NCBI GenBank assembly: GCA_001507935.1
Contig: LGET01000081.1
Coordinates: forward strand, 1 to 7,188
DNA length: 7,188 nt
Direction of reading: 5' to 3'
Origin: Thermococcales archaeon 44_46
GTDB lineage: Archaea; Methanobacteriota_B; Thermococci; Thermococcales; Thermococcaceae
How positions within the stretch are numbered: position 1 is the first letter of the stretch; every line of letters begins with the position of its first letter. Both the position numbers and the translations under genes were made by a program. Below, piece by piece: positions 1 through 4,976 of the stretch. Below the pieces are notes generated by a model. That model worked only from the letters and a program-made list of their open reading frames with translations, did not search any database and was not told where the DNA came from.

Positions 1-72
1 TTCAGCGGTATAGTTTCGTTTAAACTGGAAGAACCAGATGTTGCAGGAAAAATAAAAATAAAGCTCCTCTAG
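1..72 (+). CDS. 3' end of an unidentified gene (partial)
   Basis: Frame 1 is open from the first base to a TAG at 70-72 and gives the 23-residue tail FSGIVSFKLEEPDVAGKIKI followed by KLL. The mix of alternating hydrophobic residues and Lys/Glu looks like an ordinary thermophile protein ending in a beta strand. A T-rich stretch follows immediately, as expected after a gene end. The gene would be convergent with the tes operon on the other strand, with about 28 bp between the two stop codons. The fragment is too short to assign a family, and chance openness of 24 codons cannot be excluded. Confidence 0.5.
   Translation, partial: FSGIVSFKLEEPDVAGKIKIKLL
47..63 (-). terminator. T-rich terminator candidate for the tes operon
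   Basis: Read on the minus strand, positions 63 to 47 give ctttatttttatttttc, three T-runs about 40-55 bp past the stop of the 90-residue gene. It lies inside the coding end of the convergent + strand gene, so the two transcripts would overlap at their 3' ends. No stem-loop is apparent. This is inference from base composition. Confidence 0.4.
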
Positions 73-89
73 TCTTTTTAAAATTTTTA
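73..89 (+). terminator. T-rich terminator of the partial gene
   Basis: Directly after the TAG stop the + strand reads tctttttaaaattttta. Archaeal RNA polymerase commonly terminates at short T-runs without a stem-loop. The tract is partly self-complementary (A/T blocks on both strands), so it could also slow transcription arriving from the tes operon. Confidence 0.45.
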
Positions 90-100
90 GAGTAGGGAAA

Positions 101-373
101 TCACACAGCAATTGTATTCTTCCAGCTCAAACTGCTTTCGATGAGCTCTTGTGGGGTTAGCTCCTTTTCGCTGATGACTTCTGGTTCAAATGGCTTGAGC
201 ATCTCCAAAAGCTTTTCTTTTGGAAGTTTGGAGTTATCGAATACCACATACCCGTACTTGGAGTACCCGTTGAGGAAGACCCTGTAGACTGCTAGATCGA
301 GTGAGAGTTTGTACTGCATCTCTCGGGCTTCGTCTGGGGTTATTTTGCCGAATTTAAGATCTATCCTTATCAT
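101..373 (-). CDS. small conserved protein, DUF3213-like, second gene of the tes operon
   Basis: This is a 90-residue soluble protein starting with ATG at 373. Its ribosome binding site GGTGAT (minus strand 384-379) contains the TGA stop of the upstream tes gene, and 6 bp separate the two reading frames, so co-transcription and probably coupled translation are likely. The pattern beta (MIRIDLKFG), helix (TPDEAREMQYKLSLD), beta (VYRVFLNG), beta (YGYVVFDN), helix (PKEKLLEMLKPF), beta, then a short C-terminal helix fits a ferredoxin-like alpha/beta fold. From memory the closest family is DUF3213, a Thermococcales family with such a fold and no known function. That assignment was not verified by search. 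No cysteines, signal peptide or membrane segment are present. Its position behind tes suggests an accessory role, which is inference. Confidence 0.85.
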   Translation of the reverse strand: MIRIDLKFGKITPDEAREMQYKLSLDLAVYRVFLNGYSKYGYVVFDNSKLPKEKLLEMLKPFEPEVISEKELTPQELIESSLSWKNTIAV

Positions 374-379
374 CCCCCA

Positions 380-3300
380 TCACCCGAAGTAGTTCTTTAT
401 GTCGATGTAGGTCTTTCTATAGAGCTCACTCTCCTTCATTTTTTCAATGAACTCCCTAGTTCTTACGTACTTGTCTTTACTGTACTCCCAGTCTGGGTGG
501 AGGGCTTTCCATTCTTCCCAGCTGTAGCTGAACTGAGCTTGAACTTTGTCTCTATAGAGTTCGGGTATTACGTTGAAGGTACAGAAGGGCACAATCCTTC
601 CGTCAGGCATTGCATAGTGAATTACACAGCGCTCTACCCTTTCAACATCGTAGTTGTACTCATCCATGAAGTGCATCATTCCGAGGAAGAGCGTCTTGTA
701 GTGGAACTGGCCAAGTGCCTCGTAAGTTCCATGTGTAAATGCTTCTCTTATAATCTTTAACACGTCAAAGCTTTTTGGAGCGTATTTTTCGTCATAGAAG
801 CTCTTGAACTTGAGGAATATCTCCGCCCCAAGCTTGAGCTTCTGAAGCTTTCCTAGAGTTTTCCATTTTTCAATTTCCTCAACCTTGCTCTCAAGGAATT
901 CCACGAATCCTTCTACATCAAGAAATCTTGAAATTGGGATTACCCTGTCTTCATCGAGGAAGACATATGTTGCAGCTCCACAGCCAAAGTGGGATGTCAT
1001 GTAGTATCTCTTACCTGCAAAAGCCTCGAAGAACCTCGCAATGTGTCCAGCAGTTGGTATTGGATACCAGTCTTCTTTTGCTATTGCCCCGTTTGTCTGT
1101 TCCTCTATCTTCTTTATTGCTCCGGGAATGGTAATCCTAAAGCGCTGTCTTTCCTTCTTTGGAACTCTCCCCACGAGGGAAATCGGCTGGAAGTTGACTC
1201 CTCTAACTATGTCGAGGTGGTTGAGGCCGAAGTTAATTATGGCACCGAGTTCGTGGTCGTTTACGTTTCTTATGGTTGTGGGCACGAGAACGATTCCAGG
1301 TCCGCCAGCTTTTCTCACGTTTTCGAAAATCAATGGAATCTCCCAGTGGTTCTTCCAATTTGTTTTTGGAGTCATTCCATCGTAGCTTAGGTATAGGGTA
1401 TTGACGCCTGCTTCCCTAATCTTCTTTACAAGCTCAGGCTCAAAGGCAAACCTTATGCCGTCCGTGTTAAGCTGAACGTGGTCATACCCTTCTTCCTTTG
1501 CAATCTTTATGATCTCTATGAGGTCATCCCTCAGTGTTGGCTCCCCTCCAGTGAACTGGACGGCATTAGCTCCAATGGGTTGTTCCTTCTTTGCATTGCG
1601 GAGCATCATGCGTATCTGCTCGAGAGTGGGCTCATAAATTGGCTGACCCTCCTTGGCATAGAAGAAACAATTGCTTACTAGAATTCCATCAGATGCTACA
1701 AATGAATGGCTCTCATTCTCAACCTCAAGGTCATATACGTATCCCTCGTAGTTTTCAACCTTTATCTCGCTAATTGTGTCAATGTAAAAGTCTGAAACCT
1801 TCTTGACTTTGGAGGGCTTTCTGTCTCCTATGTTATTTAACTTTTTACGATGCCCTTCTCTCAGATCAAGCATTTCGACAAGTTTTACAAGGTCGGTTCC
1901 CGCTATATATATCTTGTAGAGGTCGTGGTTTGCCCCATTCATTTTCTCTTTTGGAACCATGTAAACCCTCGCGAATATCCCTAAGGAGGCCAGCAAGTAT
2001 AGCATGTCCCTAATAAGCCCTTTAGAAACACTTGCATATCCCATATGCAGAACTTTGTCTCCTCTTACTACATATCCGTCTCCATTAAAGAGTCCACTAA
2101 GTAGAGCTATCTTTGCTTCAACCGGGAAGTTCAGGAAATTCTTGGGTAACCTCTTATTGGGTGCTCCTTCAGGGATTCCCAGTACATACTTGAAGACAAG
2201 CCGCATTAACCTACTACCTACAACTATCTGCTTAGCTTTTCCTTCCCATTCCAATATGCTGTACGGAAGGTTGAGGAAGTTGAGTATTGAAATTATTTCT
2301 TTCTCGACATCCTTATGCCCAACAGTTATTCTCAAATCCTTGTTGCTATAATTACCATCCGAGACAAAATATCCTATCAACTTTGCAAATTCAGGGGTTA
2401 TTCTGAGTTTAGAAGGAAGCTCATTACTTGTGGCATCCCTGCCGAGTCTAAACTCTCCTTCAGTTATCCCCAATTTATAGAATGCCGAAAGAGGCATAGA
2501 ATCACTCTTCTTCCAGTGATAAATTATATCTCCGTATTCCTCTTTGAGCGGCAAAAGATCCAGCGTTGATATCCCTCTGACATATATTTTTTCCTTTTCT
2601 TCTTCTGGTAATGATCTAAAAGCTTCTAAGAGGTTTATTTCAAATTCTTCCCTCTCATCAGTTTCAAGATTCCATAGTAGTATTAGCTCATCTTCGACGT
2701 TAAGTTCATCAGCCCTCTTTTTTACTATCTTTCCGTTTTCATATATAAAGAACTTATGCTCTGGCGTCGTTCTTATTTCCCTTCCAGTTCTCGTCTTTAT
2801 GACCATTATTTCTCCCGAGTGTTTTCTTCTGAGGAATTTTGTGACTCTTGTCCATTCGGCCTTTCCATTATTGTAAGTTAAAACATATAGGTTCTCGGGA
2901 GTTGAATACTCTCCCCTAAATCCCCCTATCTGCACTGTATGTTCAAAGGAAAACATCTTTGCAATCTCTTCGAATTTTGCAAGCTTAACTTCACCACCAA
3001 ACTTGAATAGTGCCTCTTCATATCCTGGGAAGCAGTACCAGCAGCTCAAATTACATCTATTTGTCAGAACTATATTGAGCAAGTTGGTATGGGAGCGGTG
3101 CCTTGGACAGAGACCACAATCAAAAGGACAATTGACACCGGTGTTTTCAACGTTGTAACTCTTTATCTTAAAGTCATATTTCCACTCCTCAAAACGCTTG
3201 TACATCTCAGCATCTTCATAATAAACATCAGTTATCATACCTTCAGGACATTTCTTTGTTATCCACACTTTCCCATCCTTTTCCCAGACCACAGCGGGGA

Positions 3301-3496
3301 CAACTTTCCTGGTCTCAGGGCAGAGGGACCAGGTTTTATGAGGGAGGGGCCCACCGTAACCGCCTCTGGCTTTTGTAAGAAGCTCATTAAATTCCTCCTC
3401 ACTTATTTCGGGGTATTCGATGAGATCGCGAACCCTTTTAGTAAGCTCACCAAATTCTCTCTCCCCACTCGGTACTCCCTCTGTTATCTCTTCCAT
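380..3496 (-). CDS. tes: tetraether lipid synthase (Tes), radical SAM protein, interrupted by an intein
   Basis: The precursor has 1038 residues and the spliced protein 583. Family knowledge: Tes (COG1964, MJ0619 type) is a radical SAM enzyme that couples the phytanyl tips of two archaeal diether lipids into macrocyclic or GDGT tetraethers, and it carries extra iron centres. Seen here, numbered in the spliced protein: N-terminal cysteines in LCPET (C59) and KKCPEG (C83), the cluster CPFDCGLC (C123, C127, C130), the radical SAM motif CNLSCWYC (C148, C152, C155), the SAM-binding QFTGGEPTLRDD, and late cysteines in FGCGA, ERCVIHY and VPFCTFN. The large number of cysteines supports several Fe-S centres. 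Start choice: the frame opens with GTG at 3505, but that GTG lies inside the ribosome binding site GAGGTGATT (3508-3500), so ATG at 3496 is the likely start, 3 residues later. The gene leads an operon with the 90-residue protein. Tes activity itself is inferred from family resemblance. Confidence 0.88.
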   Translation of the reverse strand: MEEITEGVPSGEREFGELTKRVRDLIEYPEISEEEFNELLTKARGGYGGPLPHKTWSLCPETRKVVPAVVWEKDGKVWITKKCPEGMITDVYYEDAEMYKRFEEWKYDFKIKSYNVENTGVNCPFDCGLCPRHRSHTNLLNIVLTNRCNLSCWYCFPGYEEALFKFGGEVKLAKFEEIAKMFSFEHTVQIGGFRGEYSTPENLYVLTYNNGKAEWTRVTKFLRRKHSGEIMVIKTRTGREIRTTPEHKFFIYENGKIVKKRADELNVEDELILLWNLETDEREEFEINLLEAFRSLPEEEKEKIYVRGISTLDLLPLKEEYGDIIYHWKKSDSMPLSAFYKLGITEGEFRLGRDATSNELPSKLRITPEFAKLIGYFVSDGNYSNKDLRITVGHKDVEKEIISILNFLNLPYSILEWEGKAKQIVVGSRLMRLVFKYVLGIPEGAPNKRLPKNFLNFPVEAKIALLSGLFNGDGYVVRGDKVLHMGYASVSKGLIRDMLYLLASLGIFARVYMVPKEKMNGANHDLYKIYIAGTDLVKLVEMLDLREGHRKKLNNIGDRKPSKVKKVSDFYIDTISEIKVENYEGYVYDLEVENESHSFVASDGILVSNCFFYAKEGQPIYEPTLEQIRMMLRNAKKEQPIGANAVQFTGGEPTLRDDLIEIIKIAKEEGYDHVQLNTDGIRFAFEPELVKKIREAGVNTLYLSYDGMTPKTNWKNHWEIPLIFENVRKAGGPGIVLVPTTIRNVNDHELGAIINFGLNHLDIVRGVNFQPISLVGRVPKKERQRFRITIPGAIKKIEEQTNGAIAKEDWYPIPTAGHIARFFEAFAGKRYYMTSHFGCGAATYVFLDEDRVIPISRFLDVEGFVEFLESKVEEIEKWKTLGKLQKLKLGAEIFLKFKSFYDEKYAPKSFDVLKIIREAFTHGTYEALGQFHYKTLFLGMMHFMDEYNYDVERVERCVIHYAMPDGRIVPFCTFNVIPELYRDKVQAQFSYSWEEWKALHPDWEYSKDKYVRTREFIEKMKESELYRKTYIDIKNYFG
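1670..3034 (-). mobile_element. intein with LAGLIDADG homing endonuclease inside tes
   Basis: This in-frame insert of 455 residues starts at Cys1 (CFPGYEEALFKFG) and ends in ILVSN before Cys+1 of the C-extein. Splicing block B is visible as TTPEH with His93. Two endonuclease motifs follow: LIGYFVSDG (residues 219-227, Asp226) and LLSGLFNGDG (311-320, Asp319), about 90 residues apart as in active LAGLIDADG enzymes. Block F is YVYDLEVENESHSFVASDG (432-450). Odd points: block A is divergent after Gly4, with Tyr-Glu where Asp-Thr is common, and the residue before the terminal Asn is Ser rather than the usual His. From memory the archaeal KlbA inteins also end in Ser-Asn. Removing the insert restores the text NRCNLSCWY-CFFYAKEG, a normal radical SAM loop, which fixes both boundaries. 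Both aspartates are present, so the endonuclease may still be active. Confidence 0.95.
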
Positions 3497-3499
3497 TCT

Positions 3500-3508
3500 A
3501 ATCACCTC
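3500..3508 (-). promoter_or_regulatory. ribosome binding site that decides the tes start
   Basis: The minus strand reads GAGGTGATT from 3508 to 3500, a near-complete match to the archaeal anti-SD partner, followed 3 bases later by ATG at 3496. The in-frame GTG at 3505 is part of this element and therefore is unlikely to be the initiator. Confidence 0.75.
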
Positions 3509-3530
3509 TACACGTTTTTACAAATATGAA

Positions 3531-3546
3531 GTATAAAAACTTTTGC
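3531..3546 (-). promoter_or_regulatory. BRE/TATA promoter of the tes operon
   Basis: On the minus strand 3546-3531 reads GCAAAAGTTTTTATAC: a purine-rich BRE followed by a TATA element (GTTTTTATAC, 3540-3531). Initiation about 25 bp downstream would fall near 3511, leaving a leader of roughly 15 bases that just includes the ribosome binding site. That geometry is typical of Thermococcales mRNAs. An inverted repeat lies directly upstream. Confidence 0.6.
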
Positions 3547-3564
3547 GTAAATATGAAGATTTAC
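3547..3564. promoter_or_regulatory. inverted repeat upstream of the tes promoter, candidate operator
   Basis: GTAAAT, 6 bp, ATTTAC forms a perfect 6-bp inverted repeat abutting the BRE of the tes promoter. In addition, the 10-mer AAATATGAAG occurs twice, at 3522-3531 and 3549-3558, one copy on each side of the TATA element and 27 bp apart. An activator or repressor site is possible. No known Thermococcales regulator motif was recognised here. Confidence 0.35.
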
Positions 3565-3660
3565 TTTCATAGGTATTCCAAAAAGTTCTGAATTATGGCC
3601 ACTACTATTATCTATACCGCAGAGTATTTATGGATATTCCCTCACATGTGCGATTTCTCG

Positions 3661-3675
3661 GAAACGGTTAAAAAC
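3661..3675 (+). promoter_or_regulatory. promoter of the helical-repeat protein/udg operon
   Basis: GAAACGGTTAAAAAC contains a purine-rich BRE-like stretch and a TATA-like GGTTAAAAAC centred about 38 bp before the ATG. That places initiation near 3695, just before the ribosome binding site GGTGGTGA (3698-3705). The TATA stretch also contains GTTAAAAAC, which fits the GTTn3AAC half-motif known for the redox regulator SurR. This could be chance. Confidence 0.5.
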
Positions 3676-3708
3676 ACCAAAGAATCTCAAATAGAATGGT
3701 GGTGAAGA

Positions 3709-4077
3709 ATGCCAGCAAGAGAGATGAGAATGGAAATGTTTCTCAGAGCGCTTATGAGGGGAGACTACTCCAAGGCGAAAGCTCATCTGGACAAGCTTGA
3801 GAAGATAGTAGGAGATGATGAGTGGGGTAGGGGATACAGCAAGGCTATAAACGGCTTTTTATCCGCATTGAGTGACAATGATACCGATGCACTGATAGTT
3901 CAGCTTATAAGAAACCCAGACAATGAAAAGGCCAAAAAACTCCTCGAACATTTTGAGAACATACTTCAGCATGAGTTTAGGGACGACTATGAAAAGGGGT
4001 ACTATACAGCCTGGAAAGAGCTCCTAACAGCTTATTTATCCCAAGAAAGACTGGGTGTTAATCATGAAAAAAAATGA
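3709..4077 (+). CDS. helical-repeat protein of unknown function
   Basis: This is a 122-residue, charged, cytoplasmic-looking protein with no cysteines and no membrane segment. I do not recognise a named family. It starts at ATG 3709, preceded by GGTGGTGA four bases upstream. The protein appears to be two copies of one unit of about 45 residues: residues 11-55 and 63-111 align through ...KAK(A/K)-(H)L---EKI/ENI..., a DD(E/Y) turn, (R/K)GY--A and a final (S/T)A-LS. Each unit is predicted to be two or three amphipathic helices, as in TPR-like or HEAT-like repeats. The tail is basic and polar (GVNHEKK). Its 3' end overlaps the glycosylase gene by 14 bp, so the two are probably translated together. 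A role linked to DNA repair is only a guess from that neighbour. Confidence 0.85.
   Translation: MPAREMRMEMFLRALMRGDYSKAKAHLDKLEKIVGDDEWGRGYSKAINGFLSALSDNDTDALIVQLIRNPDNEKAKKLLEHFENILQHEFRDDYEKGYYTAWKELLTAYLSQERLGVNHEKK
4053..4057 (+). promoter_or_regulatory. ribosome binding site for the glycosylase, decides its start
   Basis: GGGTG (4053-4057) sits 6 bases before ATG 4064. The alternative in-frame start, GTG 4055, lies inside this element, and nothing SD-like is seen ahead of it. A further ATG at 4082 lacks an upstream SD. Confidence 0.5.
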
Positions 4078-4651
4078 AGTCATGAAAAAGCTCGAAGAGA
4101 AAATAAAGACGTGTAAAAAGTGTCCGTTGGGAGAATTAAGGACAAACGCAGTCCCCGGCTCGGGAAGCTACGATGCCCAAATAATGTTCGTTGGAGAAGC
4201 CCCGGGTTATTGGGAAGATCAAAAGGGCCTGCCCTTTGTCGGAAGGGCAGGGAAAGTCCTTGACGAGCTTTTAGAGGGTATCGGACTAACAAGAGAAGAA
4301 GTGTACATTACCAACATTGTAAAGTGCCGGCCTCCCAACAACAGGGACCCAACGGAAGAGGAAATCAAGGCCTGCTCTCCGTACTTGGATAAGCAGATTG
4401 ATGTAATCCGGCCGAAAGTTATAGTCCCTTTGGGAAGGCACTCAATGGCCTATATTCTTAAAAAGTTTGGATTTGAGCCGGAGCCAATAAGCAAAATACA
4501 TGGAAAAACATTTGAAGCGAAGACACTTTTCGGGAAGATCATCATAATGCCGATGTATCATCCGGCTGTTGCTCTCTATAGGCCCCAGCTTAGAGAGGAA
4601 CTGGAAAAAGATTTTAAAAAGCTGAAAGAGATGCTGAAAGAGCTATCTTAA
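4064..4651 (+). CDS. udg: family 4 uracil-DNA glycosylase with an Fe-S cluster
   Basis: This 195-residue enzyme is expected to cut uracil from U:G and U:A sites in DNA, starting base excision repair of deaminated cytosine. Family signatures seen: four cysteines for a [4Fe-4S] cluster, in TCKKC (C17, C20), NIVKC (C88) and IKAC (C104); the uracil-pocket motif GEAPG (44-48) followed by LPFVGRAGKVLDELL; the loop CRPPNNRDPTEEE; and the C-terminal HPA motif (166-168) in MYHPAVALYRP. The length is normal for thermophilic type 4 enzymes. ATG 4064 is chosen because GGGTG precedes it by 6 bases. GTG 4055 would add three residues, and ATG 4082 would remove six. The gene overlaps the preceding reading frame by 14 bp and shares its promoter. 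Nothing appears truncated. Confidence 0.95.
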   Translation: MKKNEVMKKLEEKIKTCKKCPLGELRTNAVPGSGSYDAQIMFVGEAPGYWEDQKGLPFVGRAGKVLDELLEGIGLTREEVYITNIVKCRPPNNRDPTEEEIKACSPYLDKQIDVIRPKVIVPLGRHSMAYILKKFGFEPEPISKIHGKTFEAKTLFGKIIIMPMYHPAVALYRPQLREELEKDFKKLKEMLKELS

Positions 4652-4672
4652 TTTTGCAATCTTACTTCGAAA

Positions 4673-4685
4673 TCTTTTTTGCTTT
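4673..4685 (+). terminator. T-rich terminator after the glycosylase gene
   Basis: Twenty-two bases after the TAA stop the + strand reads tcttttttgcttt, a T-run of six followed by a shorter one. No stem-loop was seen, which is normal for archaeal intrinsic termination. Confidence 0.45.
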
Positions 4686-4865
4686 GATGTTCTCCAACCT
4701 AATATTCTTCACGTGATTTCTCAAAAAGCGCCAAAAACGTTAGGAAAACATTTTTATGGTAAAAGAGCAATAATGCATAATGTTAAACACAGCACACCAT
4801 TAGAATACAACAAAGAACAGAAATCTACATCATATTGATTCGAAAATATTTCGACAAATTTTAGT

Positions 4866-4879
4866 GGCTATATAAAAAA
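4866..4879 (+). promoter_or_regulatory. possible distal TATA element of the antiporter gene
   Basis: GGCTATATAAAAAA is a strong TATA-like string lying between repeat copies 2 and 3. The upstream bases do not give a clear BRE. If used, transcription would begin near 4898 and give a leader of about 80 bases. Confidence 0.3.
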
Positions 4880-4912
4880 ATTCGAATATTATCAAAAACG
4901 CAACAATATTTG

Positions 4913-4928
4913 CGAAAAATTTATAAAG
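4913..4928 (+). promoter_or_regulatory. BRE/TATA promoter of the antiporter gene
   Basis: CGAAAAATTTATAAAG combines a purine-rich BRE (CGAAAA) with the TATA element TTTATAAA. Initiation about 25 bp downstream falls near 4949, leaving a leader of about 28 bases that includes the ribosome binding site GGAGGTG (4964-4970). The BRE belongs to repeat copy 4, and copy 5 lies between the TATA box and the expected start of transcription, where a bound protein would block the polymerase. Confidence 0.6.
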
Positions 4929-4976
4929 AAGTCGAAAAATTTGGGCTCAAGAAAAATATGTACGGAGGTGTAAGCT

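Larger units (their letters stand above)
4840..4942 (+). repeat. five phased TCGAAAAATTT-like repeats at the antiporter promoter
   Basis: Copies start at 4840 (TCGAAAATATT), 4851 (TCGACAAATTT), 4882 (TCGAATATTAT), 4912 (GCGAAAAATTT) and 4932 (TCGAAAAATTT). The distances are 11, 31, 30 and 20 bp, all close to whole turns of B-DNA, so the copies would face the same side of the helix. Copies 1 and 2 are in direct tandem, and together with the next TCGA form the perfect inverted repeat TCGAAA-ATA-TTTCGA (4840-4854). Copy 4 runs into the TATA box. This layout suggests cooperative binding of a transcription factor or chromatin protein. The factor is unknown. Confidence 0.5.
4652..4976. other. 325-bp AT-rich non-coding region before the antiporter gene
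   Basis: I find no convincing gene here. The first part holds the T-tract after the glycosylase. Around 4742-4757 the text ggaaaacatttttatg looks like a BRE/TATA pair, but what follows carries only a 21-codon open frame (4773) without a ribosome binding site, so it may be a chance match or the promoter of a small RNA. From 4840 onward come the phased repeats and one or two TATA elements for the antiporter gene. The region is long for a Thermococcales intergenic gap, which suggests regulation. Confidence 0.6.

Noticed and set aside
989..1390. Open frame of 133 codons on the + strand opposite tes
   Set aside because: It lies antisense to the conserved C-terminal half of the radical SAM protein, has no ribosome binding site and has an implausible composition.
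380..3496. Possibility that tes is disrupted or a fusion of two genes because it is about 1040 codons long
   Set aside because: The extra length is fully explained by an in-frame 455-residue intein with splicing and endonuclease motifs. Both exteins join into a normal radical SAM sequence.
4773..4838. Tiny open frame of 21 codons (MHNVKHSTPLEY...) in the gap before the antiporter gene
   Set aside because: There is no ribosome binding site, the TATA-like text is too close for the ATG to be in the transcript with a leader, and the composition is not convincing.
4840..4942. CRISPR array
   Set aside because: The repeats are only 11 bp, degenerate and separated by short unequal AT-rich gaps. There are no spacers of uniform length.
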